A stretch of DNA of 64,000 bases, from NCBI GenBank assembly GCA_947179485.1, contig OX359245.1, positions 5,251,001 through 5,315,000 of the forward strand. The letters run 5' to 3'. Positions 34,395-45,237 of this stretch are shown piece after piece. The notes under the pieces were generated by a model. It ran no database searches. It saw nothing but the letters and a program-made list of their open reading frames with translations, and was not told the DNA's origin. The stretch is from Allacma fusca. Taxonomy: Eukaryota > Arthropoda > Collembola > Symphypleona > Sminthuridae. How positions within the stretch are numbered: position 1 is the stretch's first letter; every line of letters starts with the position of its first letter. Made by a program: the position numbers and the translations under genes.

Positions 34395-35355
34395 CAGAGC
34401 TATGCAGTATTTTCAAATACAGTATTTTAAAATACGTATTTTCAGACCACAAAGTATTTTGTATTTTGTATTTCAATGTTCGTCAGCAGTGAGCAAGTAT
34501 TTTGTACTTAGTATTTTGAGGACCAGTAAGTACAAAAGTATTTGGTATTTACTTACTCTCAATGACATGTGAATTGTATTTCAAATAAAGTATTTGGTTC
34601 AAAATACTTTTCACTAGTATTAATTCTAATTTTGACATTGTATGAAGCTTGTATGATGTGAAATATCTGTGCAAATTCCATTGGAATAACATACGTGGGA
34701 ATAAATCCCTTTACTACATCTAACATTTTCAGGTTCTCGATACAGCATTATGTCGTTGAAGAGGCGAAATGGTCTATGCGCGCATGTTTTTGTACAGCAC
34801 AGACCATTTTGCCTCTGCAACAACGGTATTTAATATACGCCGAAGACCGACTCGATTTAATTTTCAGATAATAACTATTTTTTATAATAATCATTTCGAA
34901 AATACATTTAATTACAAATAAATAAAGCTTTCATATTAATCTACTTCATTAACAGTCAAAACGACTTATAATATAATTAATTTTAATGGACTGACCTATT
35001 CGGCAACCGTTGAACAATTTGTTTCTACACATGTCTTATATGCCTTGTCTTTTAAGTGGCTGTTTTAAAAGGTTTGTGTTATAGAAACTCACAAGAGTGA
35101 GCATTATGTCGGTATTTTAATGGAAAGTATTGTATTTAAAATATAGTATTTTGTATTTGAGTATTTTAAAATACCTACCATGTATTGTATTTTCAATTGT
35201 ATTTTAGAAATATAACCTGAAGTATTTTACTTTGTATTTTGTATTTGCCATATTTATTTCAGGCATTTTACTTTGTATTTTGTATTTGCCATATTTATTT
35301 CAAGCATTTTATTTTGTATTTTGTCAACGAAGACCAAGTATTTTGCATAGCTCTG
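34395..35355. mobile_element. hAT-like element, AGTATTTTGTATTT-word family
   Basis: The 961-bp element has ends CAGAGCTATGCAGTATTTT and its inverse AAGTATTTTGCATAGCTCTG, with an exact 8-bp duplication ATTTTGTA (34387-34394 and 35356-35363). The arms are made of AAAATACAAAGTATTTTGTA words. The interior carries an unrelated fold-back segment (34745-34826). Confidence 0.92.
34745..34826. repeat. Fold-back segment nested in the hAT-like element
   Basis: GTTGAAGAGGCGAAATGGTCT at the left and AGACCATTTTGCCTCTGCAAC at the right are inverted with few mismatches around a GCGCGCATG-containing loop. A relative of the left half and loop lies inverted at 22590-22650. Confidence 0.7.
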
Positions 35356-35363
35356 ATTTTGTA

Positions 35364-37026
35364 AAAAATCTAATCATGCAAAATAAGTGAGGCTAGTATA
35401 TTTTAGTGAAATAACAGATGAATTTAGAATGAGAAGTACCTTAAACATGTGTTCCACTTCCAGAAGTACGAACAGTCGGGTGCACGTACAATACACTGTA
35501 CTTTTACAAGTAAAATATAAAAGCATCAGGGTAGAAGGGAATGCATGTAAGTACAGAAATATCCGCATTTCCCGTATCTTCAGGGAAGATTAAAAGTTAA
35601 AATGGACTGGAAATATTTCCCATCAAAAGCAACAAAATGAGTTAAATGACCTTTTGCTAAGCTTTCCTTGAAGAAACTTACTGCATACAATTTTAGGATT
35701 GCACAGCTTTAAAATATGTAAAACGAACTAGTCGTATACTTTGGATAATTGACAGTAACATTAAAAAACTAATCCATTTCCCTCCAGTCGTACGACTTTA
35801 TACATTTTTTTAGTACATTTTAGAATATATGAAGCCGCTATATTTATGTTATTCAATGAAAATATGTAACTAAAGCATTTTAAAAAATATCACATGCAAC
35901 AAATTATTTGGAAACAGCAGCATGCTGTAAATAGCTGCAGTCAAGAGTATTCGAATGATATCATTAAATTGAGACTGATTGACTTGCAAAAACTTATCGT
36001 TCATGGTTAATGACCAAGATAGTTTTGTCTGTTGAGAGCGGAAGTGTGCATGGACTCTTTAAGATAAAACTAGTTGAAAAGAGGATTACTGGCAAAAAAT
36101 ATTTATTCCGAATATGTAGTTTCTGATAACCTGCTGATTTTGACTAAAAGTTCTTTCTCATAAAAATACGTTATACTTCCGTTGATGGTTCCAAGGGAGA
36201 AAGTTAACGAGTATGTGTATATTTTATAGGGCTTGATTTTGTAAACAATTTCTGTGTAAAATCAGAAGTATTGTGCTGTTATCATCGGGAAATGTTTACT
36301 ATATTGATTGATAAGAAAATGGGACAGTCAGCATTAGGGTAGGTAAATATAACGAGGATGATCTTGCATGATCCTTATTCATATCACAAAATAAATAATT
36401 AGATACGTATATATACGAGTCCTATGATAAACATACAAATGTAATGACAATTTTTTCAATGAAGAAATTTTCTTACAAAAATTCATTTGATTTAAATTCC
36501 TGTGCTTACAAAATCTTTGTATGCACTATAATTCAACTGTCAATGGAGTGGCCGCCACGTTACTTTGAGTAAAATACTTGTATGGAGACGCAAGACGCAA
36601 CCAGTAATACAAATGAATTTATATAGTTGCATGAAATTTTTGTATATTGTAGAAATGTAGTGCTGAATGTAAGAAATATTAATAAAAATAAAAAATAATC
36701 AAGATTCGTTTTTTTAATCCGCAAAACTATGCTGTCATTCTAAGATTTTCTTATTGTATTTTGGAAGTTACAATTATTTTAGAACCATAAATAAAATCAC
36801 TACTCATTCCTTATTTGGAGTAATAGACTGTTGGAAGTTTTGAATGTAATTATAATATGTTGTTGAGCAAATTTATTCAAAAATGCAAGTAAAATATAGA
36901 AACAAATCACTGTCAAGTGTACTACTAATTATTCATGGTGCGAATTCCGTAGCAAATTGTTTCAACAACCCTAATCGTTGATTTTGGTATTTCAAATATT
37001 CCCGTGAGTAAAACTTTACAGGAAAG
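35364..37026. other. Gene-free DNA; its last part belongs to a triplicated block
   Basis: Nothing is recognised in 35364-36820 apart from AT-rich sequence. From about 36830 the sequence matches 58005-58150 and 20325-20430 (GACTGTTGGAAGTTTTGAAT, GCAAGTAAAATATAGAAAC). This marks the start of the duplicated block containing the membrane-protein gene copy B. Confidence 0.45.
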
Positions 37027-37345
37027 TTCCAGGGGTCGAATTTTTGTAAACTCCCGGGAAGATCGTTTTTAAGCCCTCCTGAATCTTAAGACTTTACAGG
37101 GAAATTGATAAACGAATTCGAAAATCCCTGCTGAAAAAGATCCACAGTTTTCGCAATTCCTGTTTACAAATCAACTTCCACTGACAGGCGCCAATAATTA
37201 TTTGAAAATCCCGGTCAAAAATAAGGTCAACGAATGTTGAAAATTCATATTTGTAAAAATAAAACCCTTCCCATTGAAACTGTCCTTGTTAGATATTTGT
37301 CTTCCATAGGAATAATCTTCTCGTTTTACCATAAACAACTCGACA
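37027..37345. mobile_element. Old AAATCCCTG-family MITE remnant, copy 3
   Basis: It starts CAGGGGTCGAATTTTTGTAA, and the word-repeat body is diverged (AAAATCCCTGCTGAAAAAGA). A matching remnant sits at the same place in the sister block (62455-62731), so insertion predates the block duplication. The right end is eroded around ACTCGACAATGTGCTG. Confidence 0.7.
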
Positions 37346-38201
37346 ATGTGCTGTGAAATAACTTGAAAAATAATTTAGTAAGAAATATGTATAATCATTA
37401 TATTTATTTCTTAAATCCATGATTATACCACATTAGGTTTATGCGTTTTGATCACCATAACGCCGAGAAGTGGGCTGCGCCAACAAAATGGGTTTAAATT
37501 AATTTGTAAGAAAATCTGCCAAACGATATTATTTTATCGGCCACTACATTCGCTTTTATGTGAACAAGATACGATATTGTTAAATATAAGAAGACTATCT
37601 AAGCATTCTATGAAAGCATTTTCAATGCAACTTGAATTCGTGGCTTCGTAACGACTATGTACTGTAGAATCGTCAAAGTTTATTGCGTGTCTTGTTAGTT
37701 GTTAGTGAATGATTTGTTACCCACGGCTCCTCCCATCGAAAAATGACCCATCCATGCGCGCGAAAATCGTATCGCAATATGTTCCCATTTTCCATGCCTC
37801 TATTTCTTCAGCCCTTTATTATCATTACTAATGGGCAAATTGCAACGTTGATAATAGTCAATCGTCATGTCCCCGCCACTCCAACGGTCTCAACAATTCC
37901 CGTTTGCGCAAGGAGTCGTACAAGAAATGCAGCTGTTACTAAATGGCACATTCCGAGTAACTCTTCCCATTCTGTGGCAGTTCCCGCAGCTACAAATTTA
38001 CCCCAGTTTTTTGTTGATCATAAATGTTTGGCAATCGAATTTAATCCAGATTTTTAAATCATTGCACTATCTGTACTGCATATGTATTTCTAGCAAAAGT
38101 AAGCGTTCCTTAAAAGCTCTGTATCCTTTAAATTCTAGAATTTTGAATTAGTATCTGTAGCTGCGGCTAGGATTTCAAGCAGTACGATATCTAGTATAGT
38201 G
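37346..38201. other. Duplicated flank downstream of copy B
   Basis: The stretch matches 62735-63530, including GAACAAGATACGATAT, CATTTTCAATGCAACTTG and TCATGTCCCCGC-ACTCCAAC. Plus-strand ORFs at 37743-38151 are not open in the sister copy. I therefore do not call a gene. Confidence 0.5.
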
Positions 38202-38949
38202 TCATCCGTATCTAGTTTTGTGTCTCCTTTCAAAAATCTGAATCGTTGTTTCAGTTCCGTAATGAATATCAAACAAGTTGCAACTCCGGCATATAAAACA
38301 TCCAGACGTTGTGACAAACTTAAAGGAATTTCTGTTTTGACTCAAAAAATCATGAATGGGTGTGAAAGTCGCGTCAGTCAAGTCTGAATTAGTAATTTGA
38401 ACGCGTTGAATTTTCGGAAATTGACTTTTACCTATCCAGAATATTTTCTTACAAGTGGATAAATTGGTCAAGACTAAATTTGTGACGGACTTGAAATTAT
38501 ATCCGTTGTTTTCATCTGTTTTAATGCAAGCTTCATCCATGTGAATTGTTAGGGAGGTGACCCGCGGGAGCTTTTGAAGAAGGAATTTCAGCCACTTGTG
38601 GGATATGGGTCCGGCGATGATTAAGTTTTGAATGTTTGGATGTTCAGATATTATTAAGGAGTAAGAGTCAGGGTATTCCTCATTCAAATCTTCGATTATT
38701 ATTGTGTCCTGTTCGGAGGTCAAATCCTTCAGGTCCGTTGCGGAGACAACCGTAAGTTGGTTGGTAGCAGAATGTTCGTCGGGAATTATCCCTTTGGATT
38801 CCGTCTCAACTACCTCCAAATTTCCTGTATTTCCCCCGGCACTCGTGGAATTGAAATATTGGCCAGCAATTAAAGCGATGGTCATACCTGACGTCAAAAT
38901 TATCCCAATAATAAGAAACAGTCTGTGAGGTATTCCACATCGAGACTTG
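38202..38949 (-). CDS. Single-pass membrane protein with LRR-like ectodomain, copy B (last exon)
   Basis: The exon starts after acceptor ATTCTTTGCAG in phase 2 and ends at TGA 38202-38204, about 249 residues. After a short basic segment (SRCGIPHR) comes one hydrophobic helix (LFLIIGIILTSGMTIALIAG), then the ectodomain with family block LTSEQDTIIIEDLNEEY, LRR-like strands (LVLTNLSTC, VQITNSDLTDATF) and the end motif CFICRSC with NLFDIHY. It is the most diverged of the four intact-looking copies. The upstream open frame has no ATG before the acceptor, which supports a separate first exon. The topology, basic residues before the helix, fits type II. Function is unknown. Confidence 0.7.
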
Positions 38950-40372
38950 CTGCAAAGAATATTTTTCTTCAGAATTTTTTCATGGAAATGTGATTGATAT
39001 ATCACTTTAAGTTCTTAGCACATTTAGTATTTTAATATTATATATAATATTTTACGACGAAATGTATTTTCAGATTTTGATGACAACACAAAACGCAATT
39101 CATACCATAATTTTGAGTGGCTAACTTTAAGTTCAGGGTTGACAGATACGAAAATTGTCGGCTCATTTTCTAAAATTTCTAGTTTCCCAAGTAACACGTC
39201 CGACATTTTAAGCAAGCTTTATATTCACAGCGGTGTTTGAAAATTTCGGCAACTCTTGTAGGTTCTCCCAGAATATTTGTGAACGGTCGAGTCTGAAAAC
39301 GTTCTCCTTAACTTGTGGTAAGTCACTGACCCCATTTGTAGCACAAATTATTCTGTCTGGCTTTTTTTATCTTAACTTTATTGTTTGCATTTGGTATGCA
39401 TTATCTTGACAAAACACTGCTTAATCGAATATTTACATCCCTCTAATATCTATACAAATTTGTGGTTTGTTCCAAATTTCAGGCACGTTCAGAATACCAA
39501 CTGTAATGGTCTATATTCTTTGTGTATACTCACCTACATACGTGTAACCGTTACGTATCTATTATATTATATAATGTTTAAATTTCCATACTGCCAAGTC
39601 CAAGTCAAATTCACTTGCTAATGTTCATATAATAAAATACATTTTTCCATGCTGTGTGCGACTGCTTTGAAACGGTTCTTGTTTTAGCTTTATCTATATT
39701 TGTCTACACTATCAAACAAAAACAATTTCAAACTTCCGAATTCCTCGTTCAGCAGGAATTCAGTGTTAGAAAATTCATTCGTAATTTAACAACAGTACAA
39801 ATATGAAATAATGTATAAATCAATACGATCATAATGAATAATTAACTGTAATCATTTTACGAACATACATGTATTATGAATATCCGTTTGCTGCTTACGT
39901 ATATGCATTTGATCAGCCTTGTCATCTGTTCAAGTGGTATCAAATGCCATTATGATCTGCAATTTTATGGTTTATTACAAATGTATACAGTTGGGATGCG
40001 CATTGTCGCCATACCACTCGTATATCGATCTCGGCAAACTCATTTTACAAAATGTAGCCCATTGGTCATATACTATGTCGTATTGTATTAAAATTATAGG
40101 GGTGTTAAGTACTAAAAGATGGTAGAATAAATACCGTAATGCATTCGAGGTCGACATTACAATTCAAACAATAATATCGAAACCATTCTCTCGGTCGTCC
40201 CTCATAATTATCAATGCAGAAGACTGTCGGACATTTCTCTAGAAAGTCCATGGGAATTTCCTACAAAGTAGTGTCATGTAGTTTTTATACATTCTCTTCT
40301 AACGGTAGTAAACTGCGTATAAAAGATCTGGATACTTACCGCTTGCTATTGTTCAGCTAATCTGGAGATGTA
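38950..40372. other. Upstream region of copy B; duplicated block
   Basis: It matches 21011-21870 in several stretches, and the unseen first exon of copy B should lie here. The last part (40340-40372) is one end of a decayed gene fragment split by the hAT element at 40381. No ORF is supported. Confidence 0.45.
40340..40372 (-). pseudogene. Part of decayed small exon, split by insertion
   Basis: This short piece and 50628-50720 are the two sides of one sequence related to 31310-31500. It reads CATCTCCAGATTAGC on the minus strand, where the sister reads CCTCCAGATTGGC, so Trp became a stop. The 10-kb insertion between them shares the duplicated target GCTTGGCA. Confidence 0.5.
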
Positions 40373-41435
40373 GCTTGGCACAGTGGTCGTCATGGGTACA
40401 AAAAGTTTGTTCCCGTTCCCGTTCCTGTTCTCACTCAATGGGTACTCCCCTTAAGTGTTCCCGTACCCGGACCCGTTCCTGTGATAGTGGGAACAGTATT
40501 TTAGGTACCCGTTCCCATGAATTTAATAAAAATTCGTACCCGGACCTGTTCCTGTTCCCTTACCCAGAAATTAAAAATGTTCTGGACCCGTACCCGTTCT
40601 CACAGCTGGTGTTCCCGGTCCCGTTCCCGGGTCCAGTTCGTGTTGTACTCAGGTGTGGTAAAAATTATTATCAAAATTTCTTTAACTACCAAACCCTTCG
40701 TTTTGCAGATAAGAAACAATATGCAGGGCGGTTAAACGCACCCCTATAGCAAACGTAACAGCGAAATAACTTATTATTTAATTCTTCAGAGATTATATAC
40801 CGAGTAGACCGAATATCAACACTAAAATGCCATACTGGGGAAGGTTACTACAATGAATGAAACAGTGATGTTGCTTTTCCAACAATAAAATTGAATGTTG
40901 ATGAGGGTTTCAAAATGGTACTTAAGATTTAAGATCATAGCTGACTCGTAGTTGATTTTCTGCATACACGAAATATCTATGGATTAGATTCCCTACGTTA
41001 GTCTTATTTGAAAAACATTAACTCGAGTAATCACTTTTTCAAGAGTAAAATTTGCACTAAAGAATAAACTAATAATAATTATTTTAATATTTATTATATT
41101 AAATTTGTAGAATTATTCTAGAAAATACCTCAATTGTACTGAAAAGGAGTTCTAACATTATTATCTTTAAGGCAAGGATATGTGTCAAGAAATTGCAGGA
41201 AAAAAAGAATACAATGGAATATGCAAATTGAATTGTTTACATAAATACTATTAAATCTTGCAAGGTCAATTTTGAGTGTGTTCCTAGAAGATGGTAAAAG
41301 TACTCACTCGATCCCGGGAACAACAGGTATGGGAACGGGATCATGCGTAGACCGCATCCGTTCCCGATGGGAACGGGAATAAATTGAAAATCTCTGTTCC
41401 TGTTCCCGGTATTGTATGTACCCGAGTGTGTTCCT

Positions 41436-42682
41436 TGTTACGTACTTTTTAAATAAGAATAAGAGCCCTATAGTTAAAAGGGGCGTGGACTAAAATTAAT
41501 CAATACGATGAACTGGAAAATCCGAAACTTAGCCACAGAAGATTCTGGAAGATCTTATTCCTTGAGTAAAATAAATATTTGTGAAGGATATTCTTAGCTA
41601 AGGAATAGGAATGGAATGTTCTAGAAGGTCCGGAGGAGAGGGCAAAATCGGTGACACGTGTTATTGTTTTGTCCTCCGAGGCTAGGATCTTAAGGCAACT
41701 TACCGAGATTAAGTGGAGGAAACAAGGAAGTCATAAAGTTACGATGGAGTAGACAAAAATTAACTCCTTCGCAATAAAAGAGGCGACAGTAAAAATCAAT
41801 ACCTGGACACATATGTATTATCATGTGGTAGAGATTTTGGAAAAAGAACTAACTGTCCAAAATAGGTATTTATGTTACTTTCGGCGCCAGAATGTCGGTG
41901 AGCCTCTCGGAAAAAGTCTGATTGGGATTTTGTCCTCGGAGATTAAATCTAGTCATAAAAATACCGGCTGCGGATGAAAATCTCAAGCCGCTAATACATA
42001 AGGGAAGTTAAAAGTATAAATAGGAAAGTAAAAAGAGTTGAAGATTCACTGAATATCTGGTCCTGAAGCGGGCATCAGCTCTGCTGGACCTCTCCTAAAA
42101 ACATCTTAGATATTTCAGGCCCTGTAGTGTGAGAAAGTTGTCTCACCTACTTGTATCTTTCTTATCTTTCTTAGAGAATTCTGTATTTGTACTTGGAAGA
42201 TTTAAGTTAGTATTTGAGAATTTAAGAACGTAGTCTAGTAGAGAGACCTAAGTAATTAGTCAGCCTTGGTAGCATGGAGCTTGTCCATCTACAGGTAGTA
42301 ATTTATAGATTGGGAATAATAGGACACTGAGATAGAAGTAAAATATCACTTGTAGATTTTGTATAGATCATAGACTTAAGGAATTAATAAAGAATTGTCT
42401 AGTTATAGTCTAGTAATAAGTTGTGCCTATTGAAGACAAGGTAATTAAACTTTAAACTATTTCATAATTATAATTAATAATAATTAATAGAGTTTGATTT
42501 AGAAAATCCATTGGTAAAATATGTTGAGTTGAATTCATGTACTAATTGTGTAATTAATAAATTTCATCCTGGACGCGGGAAGATTTCCCAAATTGAATTA
42601 ATGGTTTGATAATAAGGAATTATTTAGCTATGTGTGGTGAAATAAATTCCCCTGCATTTTTAGCTGAGATTCACCCCTATCA
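41436..42682 (+). repeat. 5' LTR, 1,247 bp
   Basis: It starts TGTTACGTAC and ends CACCCCTATCA. It is apparently identical to 49274-50520 over its whole length as far as read by eye, implying a recent insertion. It contains a TATAAATA box at 42015-42022 and several AATAAA-like signals near 42390-42560. Confidence 0.93.
42015..42022 (+). promoter_or_regulatory. TATA box of the 5' LTR
   Basis: TATAAATA lies about 580 bp into the LTR, followed by a GC-richer stretch at 42050-42100, where transcription would start. The identical box is at 49853-49860 in the 3' LTR. Confidence 0.55.
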
Positions 42683-42685
42683 ATT

Positions 42686-42704
42686 TGGTGGAGGTGCGGG
42701 GTAT
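42686..42704 (+). other. Candidate primer-binding site
   Basis: TGGTGGAGGTGCGGGGTAT begins three bases after the 5' LTR. A TGG start right after the LTR fits pairing with the CCA end of a tRNA. I cannot name the tRNA from memory. Confidence 0.55.
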
Positions 42705-44457
42705 TCAATTAAAACAAGGGTATTCTATTAAATAAGTATTTAATATGTTATGGAAGTTATATGGTATAATGTTGAACAAGTATTTAAGCGGCCCGGCAAG
42801 GTATAGGGTATTCCATTGGATGAGTATTAATTGAGTATGTATGTATTTGGCCTTTGTATATATGTATCTAATTGAATTTCTTGTTTAATTGAGTAAGGAA
42901 ATAAGACTTTAAACTTGGACTTAAAGCCGTATCCTTGAGTACCGTGCCAAAATCAAACTGCCTTGCGAGTCGTAACTGCCGTAAAACTGATAAGTAACGT
43001 TTAATTATCTAATAACTGTAAATATATATAAGAGCGATATATGTATTTAAGAGTCTAGCCCTTGATATGTAAAATTAGTTGAGAGCCCTTAACTAATTAC
43101 GTTCAGAAATAGGAAATTTTGAAAGATTTCACTTCCCTTTTTGACGTTTGGGGCAATGTGAAACATAGTTTAGAGCTGAGCGCCCCTAAACGTATATCAC
43201 TTGAGGGTATATCCTATTATAATACATCCGACGTTGAGCATGTAGTTGGGAGGGTTGTGCCGATCTAGAGTAGTTGACCCAGATAAAATTTTTTTCAAAT
43301 CAAAATTTTAATAAGAAAACGGGGTCTGACAGAAAATGTAATCAACTTTTTAAACAAAACTTAATAGTAAATAATCTAAATATTGGTTCCTCCTATCTGT
43401 GGCGAACATATTTAAACCACTTTTAATTCTGTCATATATGTATTTACGTGGTAAGTATATGGCTCTAAGAAGTTGACTTAGTGTAGCTAGATCAGAATGA
43501 AAGAAAAATTGTCAGAGTCTAACAGCTAAGTCCCATACACACTAGAAATGTCAGTTCTGAAAACTAAAAATTTTCAAATCACCATATTAACTCAGGTTAG
43601 CGTCATAATGAAAATGTGATGGAACCCCTATTAGAAAACCGATTATGGAGAATCTGAATATTGATGTTATATCACTCTTGCAGAAAATTTTTAAACTAAA
43701 TTTAACTTGAGTTAAGATATTGTACATATATATGTGAAAATGTTGTGAGGACTTAGCTTAGGGTGGACATAGTGACTCCCGAAAGAGAATTTGTTTTTCT
43801 CGCTAGGGCTAAGTTAATATAATTGTATGGGAGACACAAAGATGGGAGACGTCAGAATGAGACGCTCAGTCACGTGTAGTATTAGTTGAGGAATTATTAC
43901 TGTCGACCAAATGTATTAAAGTCGAGTAAATATCGCTGGTGCGAGGGGAGATGAATAGAAAGTCCGTGTATATACGGACAGTTATAGTATGTACGCGTAG
44001 TACAGTACAACTTGAATGTCATAAGAACATCTTGAATGAGGGATAATTTGGAAGAGTCAGCAAATAAACAAGTAGGGAGTAAAATCACGGAAGAGATAAG
44101 AACATATGGGAAAACTTTCAACGGGTAACAGAAACAGTCAGTACATACATGATTATTTGATATCCGATGAAATGGAGTAGGGACTTTAGAATGAAGGGTA
44201 CTAAAATTAAATGGGCTAATAAGGGCAAAACAGAAAAATAGAGTTCAGTGAATCGTAACAAAATAAGGGATGACAACAAGAAAAATAAAAACAAAATCCA
44301 GCGTCAGTCAAGTTTTGGTCAGTAACCACAGCACTACAACTGGTTGCCCAGAAAATTTTGAGTTCTTGTGTATCAACTATTTTATTGAAAACTTAGTTCA
44401 GTTGTTAAGTGATTAAGTTCAAATATTCAGTTGACATTTAAAAAAAAAATTTCTACC
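42705..44457 (+). other. Untranslated leader of the LTR element
   Basis: About 1.75 kb without a supported ORF. Many short ATGs occur before ORF1, so translation of ORF1 from the full-length RNA would need splicing, re-initiation or internal entry. Confidence 0.45.
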
Positions 44458-44895
44458 ATGGCTGATTGGGGGGAAGGTTTGGTGGAAAGAACAGTTGTCC
44501 CTTTTAACTATTCGAAAATGGCCGAAAACCCCTTAAAAATTGAATTCGTGGGCCCTTACAGTGAGTGGGATTATGGTGCCACCGTTGTTATTCCTGATAT
44601 TGTCAATAAGAGGATTACAATTAACTTGAGAGATCCCTACCCATATACTATTGACCTTGTAAAGGACGAACTAACTGTCTATTGTAAGTACCCTTATCGT
44701 GTACATGATATGATGAGAATCCCAGAAGTTGAAACAGTGTCATTACCTTACGAGCAGATCCATAGGGACCTCATCCATAACCCCATGTATCACAATGTTC
44801 ATATTAAATTCCCGGATAAGGCACTGTACACATTCCGATACCCGTATGGAGTTACGCCCTCCTTTACACACCCTCCAGAGTTACAACAAGAATAG
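44458..44895 (+). CDS. LTR-element ORF1, 145-residue protein of unknown family
   Basis: The ATG at 44458 is in a strong context (CTACCATGG), and the frame is open to TAG 44893-44895. The product is hydrophilic and rich in Pro, Tyr, Val, Ile and Asp, with alternating strand-like segments (VVIPDIVNKRITINL; DELTVYCKYPYRV; NVHIKFPDKALYTFRYPYG). I see no zinc knuckle, protease or polymerase motif and no signal peptide, so it is not a recognisable Gag. An all-beta fold is a guess from the alternation. It appears homologous to ORF2, 12 bases downstream. Codon use is tidy and the frame intact inside an otherwise non-coding element, which argues for selection or very recent origin. Confidence 0.7.
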   Translation: MADWGEGLVERTVVPFNYSKMAENPLKIEFVGPYSEWDYGATVVIPDIVNKRITINLRDPYPYTIDLVKDELTVYCKYPYRVHDMMRIPEVETVSLPYEQIHRDLIHNPMYHNVHIKFPDKALYTFRYPYGVTPSFTHPPELQQE

Positions 44896-44907
44896 AAAAT
44901 AGTCAAA

Positions 44908-45237
44908 ATGACTATTTATACAGACTCTTTAAATTTATCAGTGTGTGTGAGGACAGGAGTAAGTATCGTGACTCAACAAGAGTATTCAATACCCTTACCC
45001 GTGAATAATGTAGTTACTATTACGACCCCTCTTCCAATAAAGTTCGAGTATTTATATGGACAACTAAACATTGAGGTTGAATACCCTCAAGATGAACTTG
45101 AAGCGCTAGGTATTAGTAGGCCCATAATTGAGTTTGAGGTGCAGCCCATCAAGGAAGATCAGTTTAAGGATAAGGAATTTAAAAATGTTAACCTTATCTC
45201 AAATGGCGTAACTGTGGGGGAATTGAGATGTCCCTAA
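44908..45237 (+). CDS. LTR-element ORF2, 109-residue protein related to ORF1
   Basis: The ATG at 44908 (GTCAAAATGA) follows the ORF1 stop by 12 bases, and the frame ends TAA 45235-45237. It aligns by eye to ORF1: SIPLPVNNVVTI against VIPDIVNKRITI, GQLNIEVEYP against DELTVYCKYP, then a Pro-centred stretch and FKNVNLISNG against YHNVHIKFPD. This suggests a tandem duplication that has since diverged. No known domain is recognised. The close spacing suggests both are read from one RNA. Confidence 0.65.
   Translation: MTIYTDSLNLSVCVRTGVSIVTQQEYSIPLPVNNVVTITTPLPIKFEYLYGQLNIEVEYPQDELEALGISRPIIEFEVQPIKEDQFKDKEFKNVNLISNGVTVGELRCP

Noticed and set aside
37743-38151. Two overlapping plus-strand ORFs near copy B
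   Set aside because: The sister block at 63110-63500 has indels that close both frames, and no domain is visible. This is better explained as non-coding flank.
44458-45237. Interpretation of ORF1/ORF2 as alpha-crystallin-type small heat-shock proteins
   Set aside because: The strand alternation is suggestive, but the signature residues of that domain could not be found, so no family is assigned.
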